NCBI GenBank assembly: GCA_000149265.1
Contig: CH003021.1
Location: 372,001-436,000 of the forward strand
Direction: 5' to 3'
From: Ciona savignyi
Taxonomy: Eukaryota > Chordata > Ascidiacea > Phlebobranchia > Cionidae
Length of the DNA stretch: 64,000 bases
The position numbers were made by a program, and so were the translations under genes. This document shows, piece after piece, positions 45,931 to 56,700 of the stretch. Position 1 is the stretch's first letter, and each line of letters opens with the position of its first letter. The notes below the pieces were generated by a model. The model had not been told where the DNA came from and made no database searches. It saw nothing but the letters and a program-made list of their open reading frames with translations.

Positions 45931-45938
45931 TGACGTCA
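45931..45938. promoter_or_regulatory. perfect CRE palindrome TGACGTCA
   Basis: An exact CREB/ATF consensus in the intergenic DNA between the two protocadherins, just left of the Harbinger element. Functional status unknown. Confidence 0.3.
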
Positions 45939-47512
45939 TTTTTGTTGGTGGCAAAAAGATAAGAAAGAGGAGCACGAGTCAAAAATAAAAAATCCTTTTG
46001 GTTTACTTGTTTGCATCCAACTTTGAAATTCGATAAAATGATTGAAAGATCGCATGTAATTCGAGTATATTCTTGTAAAATAGTGTGGTTATGCGGGCTT
46101 TTATGCACACATTTGTAATTTGTGCCTCAACCTCCCAAAGTTGTACGCTTTGCACTTTAATTCGAAGTTTCAAATTGCCAGTACAGCCGATGGGGTATAA
46201 TTACTGGTATTGGGTAGCCTATAAAGCATTGATCTCTTAATCGAAATTCAGACGAGGGCATTGAGCTTTATCGGCGTTTAAATCTCTGGGCCACTATTAA
46301 TTATACGGTCAGGCATGTAGATTAGAGCAGTATCGTTGAAATTGATCATGGCCGGGTTTTACCGAATCCCCCTGAGGAGTGGACAACGATAAAGTAGATA
46401 AAAATGAACTTTCGACCTTGGAGAAATTCGCATCGCATTTATGTTTCACATGGCAGATGTTATTCTTTTTTGTTTTTAGCAATTTTGGTGTGGCCGCTCT
46501 AAAACAGCCTAATAACTTTAAACATAAAATGATATGTCCAGCACTTTAAAACATAATCGTTCCCACAATTGCATTTTCTCACATTTTAACGAATGTTAAA
46601 CTTCCGAACTTGAGTCGCATAGTCGGCAGTGACCATTACTACGTTTCCATGTCCATTTGTGTACTGCGCCTGAAAGCATAGCCTGTTGGACTAGACCGCC
46701 TGAACGATCAGGCGCAAAACCCATCGCGTTTCCATGTCCGCTTAGTCCACTTTTCAGGCGCACCGTGATCACTCAAGCGCGTCGCAGGGAAGAATGCATT
46801 TCGAGTCTGCTGTGTGTTGTGTTGATAGATCTAACTGTTACATGTTTATGGCCTAAAAAAACAAAAAAATGCCGAGAACTGAATTATCTGTAGAAGCAGT
46901 TGCACTTGCAACAATTATACTGCAACTGATTTTGACGATTATCATGATTGAGCAAAAGAAAATGAAGAAAATGCAAAAAAAAAACATGTATGTTAGCACT
47001 TGGAATTTTGGGCAAACATGTCCCTAGGCCTCACAAAAAAAGAGATTTCTGGATGCTACAAAGGTAAATTGACCAATCTGCTGTTGTCTTGTGTGCATAC
47101 CATATTAACATTAATGCGATTAGGCCATATAGGATTACCGGTACTGAGAATAATGTATTATGTGTACCTTGATGAACTCCATTTTTGATTGTTATTGTAC
47201 AGTGTACTGAGTGTAGGCTAGACCTACTGTGTAGTGTACATAACAGATAATTGAATTACAGGTCAACAGACTGATGGGACACAATTGTAAAGAATTTTAA
47301 TGACTCTGACTGGAAAACATCAGTCCATCGGTGTCTTCACAGGTAACCTATAAACACTTTTTTTGTATATAGTTATGTGTGATGTACTGTATGTAGCCTA
47401 CCCATGAATTTTCATTTTAGGTTTTGTCGAGCACTATGCAAAAAGTGCACAGTTTATATACCTCCCAGATTCCAACGAGGCGCAATGCATTGAAACCAAT
47501 ATCACCAAATAT

Positions 47513-48048
47513 ATTGATGGATGTCATATCCATAATACAAGCAGAAATATTGAATGATGTATCATACATTTATATTCATGTTGCCCATGTTTCTTAGATT
47601 CAGAGACATATCTGTCAAAATGCCCGGCAGTGTACATGATGCATCGGTGCTTAAATCGTCCAATTTGTATAGAAAATGCTACCAGCCTTCCAACGGTATG
47701 TATTCATGTCAGTTAATTTAGTTTCCTAGTGATGTAAAACTTTAATTATATCATACAGGGAACCATACCAACAACAACAACGAAATTCAAGTGATGATTG
47801 TTGGTGATTCCGCATATTCGTTATTACCATGGCTGATGAGGCCCTACACCGGTTCTACTCTAACTGAAAATTTTAACCATCATCACAGCAGTGAGAGAAT
47901 AGTTGTGGAGAATGCCTTTGGGAGGTTGAAAGCCAGGTGGCGGATTTTAAAAAGGCAATTACATGTTGATGCAGAAGGAGCTCCATACATTATTACAGCT
48001 TGTTGCAACCCTTGTTCCTCAAAGTTCCTCGTCGCAGCCAAGTGCTGA
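47513..48048 (+). pseudogene. Harbinger-type DDE transposase remnant
   Basis: Three family blocks are visible. IDGCHIH (47513-47533) holds the first catalytic Asp. KMPGSVHDASVLKSSNLY lies in a segment ending at a donor at 47695|47696. After a 63-base intron, IVGDSAYSLLPWLM holds the second Asp and VVENAFGRLKARWRIL the Glu (exon from 47759 to TGA at 48046-48048). The first block is in a different frame from the second and is followed by stops, and the final ACCVLHN-type block is replaced by ACCNPCSS. The upstream N-terminal region is fragmentary. The copy is therefore probably dead, though all three catalytic residues survive as codons. It resembles HARBI1-related transposases. Confidence 0.85.
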
Positions 48049-48204
48049 CAGTCATATACGCCAAATCATTGCGGATTATTTGTTCATTGAAATGTAGATT
48101 TGTTTTTATTCGTTTTTGAATTTTTAATAAACTTGAAATGAACAAAATAGTGAACGCAACATACGTATGAAACCGAAGAGAACAGAACGCAAAAACGACA
48201 GAAA

Positions 48205-48280
48205 TGAATAAAAACACAACATCAGAATCAGAACGCAAAAACAAACGAAAAACAAACGAAAAACGAAAAACGAAAAACGA
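48205..48280. repeat. low-complexity A-rich (AACGAAAA)n run
   Basis: Imperfect repeats of 'aaacgaaaaac' inside the Harbinger element, between the ends of its two convergent genes. They explain the long Phe-rich frames seen on the minus strand here, which are not genes. Confidence 0.8.
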
Positions 48281-48296
48281 AATAGTGAATGCAATA

Positions 48297-48720
48297 TTAA
48301 ACACAAGATGGATTCTGTCTTTTAAACGATGCAGTCAACACGTCTACAAGTTGTGCAATGGCATTTACCATAGCAGTAATGTTCGCAGAGCTTCTTGCTT
48401 CTGACTCTCTCAAAAGTTGGAATACTTCGTCAAAATTGCGAGATTCCCGGTCCTGTTGCGCTAAGGCAGCTGCTGCCCTTTGCCTTCTTGGTTGTGCTCG
48501 TCTTGGTTGTGCTCGTCTTGAAGTACCTTTGGAAATAAAACAGTATTATTATATACAGACTATGGAACAATTTTTCAACAACTACTGTTGTGTACCTGAT
48601 ACCGGTATTCTTCCAGTTTTCTGGGCACGTGTTGATGACTTAAGTTTCCGGGGCAGAAGATTCCTCAACATGCCGTGTGGCTGGGATATCCGGGGCAGAG
48701 GATTCCTCAAGTTACCGGAA
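48297..48720 (-). pseudogene. minus-strand accessory gene of the Harbinger element (C-terminal part)
   Basis: On the minus strand an exon 48526-48297 encodes about 75 residues: Arg/Ala-rich RRAQPRRAQPRRQRAAAAL, then a helical segment (FDEVFQLLRESEARSS, MVNAIAQLVDVL) ending with TAA. Upstream, a donor at 48598|48597 (phase 1) fits this acceptor. The preceding sequence holds three imperfect copies of an EESSAPDIPAT-type unit with frame breaks. PIF/Harbinger elements carry a second gene with a Myb/SANT-like DNA-binding domain and a helical C-terminus; the location and orientation fit. I cannot see the SANT part, so this is a truncated or decayed remnant. Confidence 0.55.
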
Positions 48721-48839
48721 TATCCAGCACGATAGATTGCTCAGCATGCGGTGTGGCCAGGGTGTCCAGTTCCATGTCCTGGTGGTCTGTTGCTGTGGCC
48801 AAGACTCCAGGCGGTGTTTTTTTTTTTTGGGGGGGGTGG

Positions 48840-49125
48840 CATATCAGGCTATAAACTGCTACTAGTCTTCTAAAAAATGAATTAAGCAATTGAGGCTAGC
48901 ATATTTGCCCAAGCTAAACCATTAGGCGACTTAAATTAACTTAACAGCCCAGTCATTTTGACTGTAGGCCTCATATCAGGATATGAACTGCTACTCGTCT
49001 TCTAAAAATTTAATTAAGCAATTGAGGCTAGCCTATTTGGTCAAGCTAAACCATTTGGCGACTTAAGCTTGACAGCCTAGTCTATAAACCTTATACCTCA
49101 TATTAGGATGTAATCTACTACGCTA
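48840..49125. repeat. 132-bp tandem duplication inside the Harbinger element, 2.3 copies
   Basis: Copies start at 48840, 48972 and (partial) 49099 with 'catat(c/t)agg.tat'. Copies 1 and 2 share 'taagcaattgaggctagc' and 'caagctaaaccatt.ggcga' with few mismatches. Non-coding. Confidence 0.85.
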
Positions 49126-49442
49126 CTAAAAAAGTTACTTTTAGTTTTAAATCTAACTATCACCATCGCCTATACCCTAGCAGTGTTGAACTGCACAATA
49201 CTCCGCACAAATCACTAATTTCCAGTTGCAGCGTGTTGTTTGAAATGTTTCGGTTGAGTGCGTTCAGGCGCATAATACTGCGCCTGAACTCGACTGGGCA
49301 ACCTCTCCGGGACCGCCTGACCGATTCTCCGTCAGGACAAGTACTGCGCCTCAATTTTGAAGTCACGTGGTCCCGTCAGGCGCGATGACGCACTTCAGGA
49401 CAAGTACTTGTCCTGAAGAGTGGACATGGAAACGTAGTACAT

Positions 49443-51731
49443 GTAAAACATGTGTTTCTTACATATTCCGACTTGGGAATAATAGATTCAGTCCAGAAAA
49501 AATCTATAAACATATGTATAGGAATGACTGATCAACAAGGCTAAGTGATTTTATTGGATGTCGGGCCATTAATTATATTTTGTTAGTAATATGTGTTAAT
49601 TATACGCGTCAAATCTTGTTTTAACATGCAGATGACCATATCCCAGCTATTAGCTCCTGACAACCGCAAAATGACCCTTAATGAAGTAGTCTTTCTTGAA
49701 TATGTTAAACTTGAACAATTTACTAGAATAATCCTAAATGTCAGCAGGTGCTTCAGCTCGTTCCTTCGTCCGTTAACAACTAAAACCGCAACGCTACGGA
49801 CTGATAATCTTTGTCCGAATCCATCATCCATCAGTAGACTGGCGGAAAAGTCCTCCTCGGCCGTTTAAGGAGCGAGTCAGCCCGGCTGCCGTACAGGTGG
49901 CACATGATGCACTGTCAACACCGTTTATTGGGACTTATGGGTAACCCGAGCGCACGGGGGCGACACTAATGCATTCCTGGTTCTGCTACGCAATCCAAAC
50001 AACTTAAGCGCTAGCTCATGCGGAAATCCATTGTTTCAGGCGAACTCGGCCTAATTAGCTTTCGAGAAGAGAAACTGTGTTAACGCACAGCTTTTAGCAC
50101 AGTAAGATAAACTCATAGTGTAATCAACACATGGTAATGTCTAACTGATTGTAAGTCGTTGATATTTGATGTGTGGAAATAATTGTGCAGCTTAATTCGC
50201 GACTTAAAATTTTTCTTAGTAAACAACTCTTTGTTGTGAGTCAAGCTAAGGATTGATATAGCAACGTGTTGGGTTACAACGTGGGCAAAATGCTTGCGAT
50301 CGAGCGTTGCCGAAACTCCACGCTTGAAAAAGAGCGCTTTCCGTTTGCCGTGGGTCTATGGCCAACAGTCTATTCCTGCAAAACGAATCTAGTCGACGAT
50401 TTCTGCGTGACCACAGTCAATAGCATGTTAATTAAAGTTTAAGTCATTTGCTACATCCGAGTTTTCCACTACTCTTTTGCAGCTAAAGTTACATTAGAAG
50501 AAAATAATTTGTACAGACGTAGTTGCAGTTAAATATTTATAAGTATTGATCATTTGGTAGTCGGTATTTGGATGATTGGTCAGTTGAACGACAGATATTA
50601 AAGTCCACTGTCCAGGAACCAATAGTCAACTTAGGAACGTTGGTAAAACTACCGATTCTTTACTTTATTCTAGTCAGTAAGAAGCTATTTTATGGATGAA
50701 GCGAGAAAATTATTTAAGACGCCTATAAACTATTTTAATTTTCCGTATTTTCGAAAAGTTCCCTATTTAGTGGTCATAAATGGCTCAGAATGCTTTTGCA
50801 CTGAAGTGAGTCACCGGAATAATCCGCAAATCCCATACGCGGGATGCATGGGGTTTAACAAACAATGTTTGCAGGACTATTAAGCGGTTTCAGTAAGCCA
50901 ATTCTCTGGCGCCGAAAAGGGATCAGCCGATTTCTGGTTTCCAGTTCCAAAGAGAGAAAGTACATTTACGAGCATATTAAGCAAAGCATATCACATGCAG
51001 GTGTAAACCTATTGGAAGAAGTTTTTAATGGCGTCCTATAACGAAATCGGATTCTACACTTTAATTTATGAATATCCTATGCGCCTATATGTCGGTAGGT
51101 TCAAGTGCGTATTATTGTTTATACACATAGTTTTCATGTTAATGTATTAAACATTGGATAATTTTAAATATGAATTATTAACAAGTATATATATGAAATT
51201 CCTGTAAGTCTTGTATTTAGTTATCTTTTTTATTTTCGTTTGTTCTTACGATTTTGTTTTGAGACGCTTCCCTGCAAATAATAGAAACAGAATGACCGTA
51301 TTGTGGCGTAACAAAGCATGTCTATGACACGCCGCGCTGAATTCATATTCACATGTGTGTCGAAATTACCATTGTTTACAACGGAACATAATTTAAATAA
51401 ATTGTGCGAAGGCACGCGAGGTTTACGATAATAAAGAATCGATGCGCTGAATTGAAAGTAATGTTGCAGTCCACAGACAAGCGATAATTATTTTTTGTCT
51501 GGAATTTCGTATTTTCGTGTGGTGTTTTAAATATAGCGTGAAAGCAATTTTAATTCTAAATCGCACAGGATTTCCCACACAAGGTGCTTGCAGCCTGTTG
51601 TATTGTTATCAAGTTTCGAGTGTAGGAAGTTTTTTAACTAATTCAGAACCAGGTCTAACCGGTAACACGGTGTCCCGTGTCTCGCAGCGTGAGAGCAGCC
51701 ACCTTTCGGGAAACAATTTGGTCTTGCTTAA
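49443..51731. other. intergenic, no supported gene
   Basis: Sequence between the Harbinger copy and the inverted-repeat element. Reading frames are short and featureless. I see no RNA gene or repeat that I can define. Confidence 0.5.
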
Positions 51732-52146
51732 CCCCGGGGGGCCAGTATGGAAAGTACGGCAGCTGCACACTCGAGTTTTTTTTTACCCCGAGTCTTTGCA
51801 CACTTGGGTAATTTTACACGATCGCGAACATAAACATCGTATAATTTCCAACAAACCTGTAAACCTACCTCTGGACCTCGGATAATTTACTGTCAGTACA
51901 TTTTTTGTTATTTAGCTGACCCCACGTTATGTAGATAGATGTGTTAGCAGACGGACACGAAAGATTGAGGATAGAATAATATGTTTTTTTAAGATTTTGG
52001 TAAAACAGTAATAAAAAGGAGATTGTGTGCACACTTGAAGTGTGCACTCTTGGACGTTTGCACACTGCACACTTAAATATTTAGCGCTTGCACACTCGAG
52101 ATCTCGTCGAAAATTGACGTACTTTCCATACGGGCCCGGGGGCAGG
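51732..52146. mobile_element. MITE-like element with inverted ends and TGCACACT repeats
   Basis: The left end reads CCCCGGGGGGCC then AGTATGGAAAGTACG (51744-51758); the right end reads CGTACTTTCCATAC (52118-52131) then GGGCCCGGGGG. The arms are inverted repeats of about 27 bp with a few mismatches. Just inside both arms lies CACACTCGAG/CTCGAGTGTG-type sequence in matching orientation, and the right half carries five or more copies of 'gcacact(y)g'. The left end abuts TTAA but the right does not, so family and target duplication are uncertain. No transposase frame. Confidence 0.6.
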
Positions 52147-53732
52147 GTGTATGGGTAAATGCCAGCAAACAGAGTCCCTGTAAAACTACGGTTTGTGACA
52201 CGCATACACGGTTGTAAATGTGTTCAACGGTGAAACTGAACGAATTTGACATCAGACAGCGCAGAAATAAAGCACAGAATTGTATTTGCTTGTCATATCG
52301 GTGTTGAGTATATTTATTACCATATCTAAGAAGCATACCCCAAGCGTATTCCATTTTATTAAATCTGCGCTCTTATGTCAATCAAAGTTTTACCCGATAA
52401 GGATCTGTAAAATGAAATATCGGATTATACTTTCGCGATGTTCCAAAATCAGCTCTTATTTCATGTGACCTGCAACGCCCTTCATTTAAAACTAAAATTA
52501 AACCAATGTAAAATGTCCCGAATAGTAAAGAATACGGATGGGAATTTAAAATTGCGTCGTAATTTAAAACAACAACAACATAATGTTCTTTTGCTTGTCT
52601 AATCGTATTATTACGTGTTTTAAAATAATTGCAAGATTACTTTTTCCGGCTAAAAACAACACCGTATAGCGATTTGCAAATTAAGGCTTTGAACTGTTAT
52701 TATGTGGCGATGTAATTACTATATGCCCGTGCTGTATATACCCCAGTTAACAATACAGTGCAAATTAACAAAGCGTTCGGGGTTTTAGAGCCAGGATGTA
52801 CTGATCCAAAAGAGTGGAATTCCGCTGATTTGATTATCTTGTTTATCGCTTGGCTCATGGGTTTAGCGAATAATAAAAGGTTTTTGTGCTCGTTTCAGAT
52901 CAATTTCGACCAGTTTTCACTGATTTTCGTTTTCAAATTTGCACCACTCGTAGCCGCGCGTAGGACGAAATTATAGCGGCTCTGATTACAAAATAAAAAG
53001 ATCCGGATAGAAAGAACAACGCGAACTTAAGGGCAGCTGTGCCAGTGAACTTTCCAACAAAGAAAAGCTCGCCAAACAAATGTGGCTGGCGGCTGCATTT
53101 GTTCTGTCTTTGTTTATGTTTCTATTTCCTCGATTCTGAAAGGAAATCTCCGCCAAGAATGTTCTCGAATTGCGGAAAATGCCGAGCTATTGGTAGTGTT
53201 AATTAATACAGTTAAATGAGTTTATGACTCAGCATTACCAGTCATGTTTAATGTAAACTTATTTGTTATTTTACAAAACCTAATTATTTTCACCTTCTGC
53301 AAAGGTTCTTTATCGTTCAAAGAACCTAACTATACTCGTTGATTGAATGTTTTGTTAGCTGCATAATCGTTTGGGGCAGTTAGTTTGCTTCTTTGGTAAT
53401 TCGATCCTCGCAACATTATTTTGTACTTCAGTGAACCAGCACGTCCCTCGACCCACGAAGTTGTGCACGAATAAGTAACAGTCGGGGCAGAAAATATGCA
53501 CAAAACAAAAACCATTGAAAGATATGTTTTCACCGAGAACACTTTTCCGCATTATCTAATTTCAAGCACTGTGTATTAGGTCAATTTAACGTTGTCTCGC
53601 ATCTAATTCGAACAGCTGATGCCAAAACAGAAACACAAGTGTGTCGGTTTCCTCTAACCACCTTGTATTCATTTTAAATAGGTCTAGTTTGGGTTAATTT
53701 TCTTAATATGAGATACTGTTGTAACGGGAAAA
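52147..53732. promoter_or_regulatory. upstream region of protocadherin B
   Basis: About 1.6 kb without a gene I can support. It must include the promoter and leader of protocadherin B. An in-frame TGA at 53709-53711 lies 24 bases ahead of the start codon. I see no convincing TATA box. Confidence 0.35.
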
Positions 53733-56700
53733 ATGTGGATCCGATTATTCATAACCTACAACTTACTTATCGGACTATCTTATGCGGATAAACCCATTGA
53801 AAAATGGTTACCTGAAGAAAGCCCAAGAGGTATATTTGAAACGAATTGTGCATTTTAAAGACTATGTAATGATATAGATTTATTATTCCAAATGTATTTG
53901 TATTTATCGGTCATGGGGATTTCTGCAAATGAACTTTGTAAAAAAATTTAAAAGTTTACTCTGGTTGAAATCCAAGTCACTCTTGCGACAATCTTTCAAA
54001 CGATGCCATGCTTTTAAAGTTTGAATTGGTGCAATATAAGTCATAAACTTAACAATTTTTAATGAATAAATGGGTTCCAATATTCAAGGGTACGATATTT
54101 AACTTAACATTCTGTATTATTATCTTCTACAATCTACATTATGAAGTTGATGCCACTAGTACGGTCTTGTAGCCGAATGGTTAACTCTACTGATACATAT
54201 ACCAAATTATATACCAAAAACGGTCTTAGCAACAAGCCCATCAAGGGTTCAAAACTAAGTCCGGTAAAAAAGTTGATGCCACTAAAGTAAGTATGAACGT
54301 TCCTACGAAGTGTATTTTTTCAGGAACTAAAGTCGCAAACTTGCGGGAAGAATTGAATGTTTCACTGCGACAGTTTCCCACCGTCAAATTCAAAATCCTG
54401 GAACAATCGCTTGACTTTGGACGTACGTCATCACGCCCATCTGTGACATCATCATCTACAAGTTGGATGAAAGTTGATGCGAGGACAGGGCTGATGACCG
54501 TGCAAGGGCGGATCGACAGAGAGAAACTTTGCGGCGACCAGAGTTCTTGCGCAATTGTTGTTAAGGTTTGGACTGCGAAAAACGTGAAATAATGTTTTGC
54601 TCTATTTCATACCTTCTACGCACACTTGAAAGTAACCTCACAGTTCACTTACAAGGTCGCACACTCGATATTTTGAGAACTAGTACTAAAAGCGATATAA
54701 AACGTCTATATTCTGTTACTGGTTAGAAAACTATTCAAATTGCGTCACCGTCAGTGTACAAATCACATGTGTTTTTCAGGTCGTTATGTTACCGCGGCCC
54801 AATTTTCGTTTCATGACGGTTCGTGTAAATATTGATGACGTCAACGATAATCGTCCAAAGTTTGCGCAGCCCGTCATCAACTTGAACGTTAGCGAGAGCA
54901 CTGCACCTGGTCACCAATTAAACTTGGACAGGTTCCAGGCCACAGATGCAGATTTAGGTAATTTTTGCGGCGAACATAATATTTTCATTTTTACTTGTAT
55001 TTAGAGTTTTATTTTCGTATATATATTTTATGTTTTTCTAAATACACTGCCTAATTTCATATTGGTAGGATATCAATACAGCTTAATTATCAAAAAAATA
55101 ATTAAACTAAATTTATCAGTTTAATATATTCAAATTAAAAACCTGTAGAGCATTGGAATAGCAAACTTACTAAGTAAAAAAACGGAGTGAAATCCAAATG
55201 TATTTCTTTCGGAATCAAAGTTATTTGCAACCGAACTTATGTTAAAACTGTGTATTGAATTTAACACCGCGTTTTATTGACTGTGTAAAGGTAGCATAAT
55301 AGAGAATTCTCTCCGACGAGTTTACCCTCGCCGGTCGTCTAAAAATAAAATATATGCTTAATCAGCCAGATTTAAAGTGCGCGTGATACAAATGCGAAAG
55401 GTTAAGAGATGATGCTTTGTGTTTCAGGAAACAACTCGAAAATCAGGTATTCCCTGTCTCAAACTGAAACCTTCTTCAGAATAAATTATTACCAAGTTGA
55501 TGGAGTGTCCCATCTAAGATTAGTGCTTACTAACCCACTAGGTAAGTTTAACGCAGCAGACTTGTGATTAAAAATGCAAATGAATTGTCACAAAATGACT
55601 GTTGAATCAATAAAAAGCGGATTTAAGTGCCCAGCCTAAATTTAAATTGTAGTTCAATGGTACCAGGAAAGCCTTATTTCCAGACAGTCCAGTCATGCTT
55701 GTTGGTTAAATGTCCTTAAAACCAAATCCACTGTTACCCAACCCAAGATATTCGCAAAGGGGTTTATAATAAGTGGCTCCTTTATACAGGTACTGAAAAC
55801 TTGCAGCCTAATCCGCGGTGTGAAAGTTGGAATGTCATGTACTAGTGGTGTTAAACAGTGCTTTTAACCCCTGAAATCGATTCAGTTTATTGGATTTCCG
55901 TATTGATTTAAATATATTTCGACATTGTCAAAAAATGCACTTGAATTCGTTTTTTTATAGTGAAACTTTTATCTAAGTACCATGTCAATGAAGAGTGGTA
56001 TTAAACAAGGTGTATGTCATTTTTATTACTAGTTTTTCCCTTTGTCGACGATATCGTTTTCCCATATCGCAATTGTGACATTTACACAACTTATGCCTGA
56101 TAAATGTATCACAAACCGATTCCCAGACATCTTAATGTTTATGTCTCGCAGACTATGAAACCACCAGAGTTCATCGCATGGTGCTCGGAGCTCACGATTT
56201 GGGTTTACACTCTCTGTCCAGTGACGTAGAGGTAAAAATCCACGTGATGGACGAAAATGATAACTTCCCAATATTCGAAAAAGAGGTGATATTCTTAAAC
56301 ATGTTTGAAAGACTTTTGAAGTAGGAGAATCTAGAGATTATTTTAAAGATTTGCGGTAGTACACCGACGAAACATTAGTATACATTATAGCTAATTCAAA
56401 ATATATATTTTTAATATTCTTTGCCTAGTCAACATTGTTTTTTTTGCCTTGTCAACATTGTTCATTTTTCCTATGTTAACATTGTTTACAAGAATTCATT
56501 TAATTTAACTGTAAGAAGTGTGTTTATGACGAAGGGACCTTTCGATCGATAAAAAGTGGAATTTTGCATTTAAGATTTACGAAGCTAACCTCCGGGAAAA
56601 CGACCCAGCTGGTCACGTGATCGATCAAATCCAAGCTACTGATATGGATAGCGGTCGTCGGGGAATCGTACGATATATGATTGGTGGAGATTCAACTGAC

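Larger units (their letters stand above)
42481..46636. other. intergenic between the two protocadherins, left part
   Basis: No gene I can support. It holds a near-perfect hairpin at 42808-42836 and a perfect CRE at 45931-45938. Remaining reading frames are short, with no family motif. I see no RNA gene. Confidence 0.5.
46637..49439. mobile_element. PIF/Harbinger DNA transposon, degenerate copy
   Basis: A 2,803-bp element bounded by perfect 19-bp terminal inverted repeats: TACTACGTTTCCATGTCCA at 46637-46655 and its complement at 49421-49439. The trinucleotide CAT flanks both ends (46634-46636, 49440-49442), consistent with the 3-bp target duplication of PIF/Harbinger elements, although TWA is the commoner target. 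Subterminal copies of 'caggcgc' and 'caggacaagtac' lie inside both ends. It encodes a broken DDE transposase on the plus strand and an accessory-type protein on the minus strand, the usual two-gene Harbinger design. It also has a 132-bp internal duplication and a poly-T/poly-G run at 48817-48837. Confidence 0.9.

Noticed and set aside
48124-48304. Phe-rich minus-strand frames over the A-rich run
   Set aside because: They are translations of a simple (AACGAAAA)n repeat just beyond the stop of the minus-strand Harbinger exon.
51517-51885. 122-residue open frame
   Set aside because: It runs across the end of an inverted-repeat element and has no recognisable motif.
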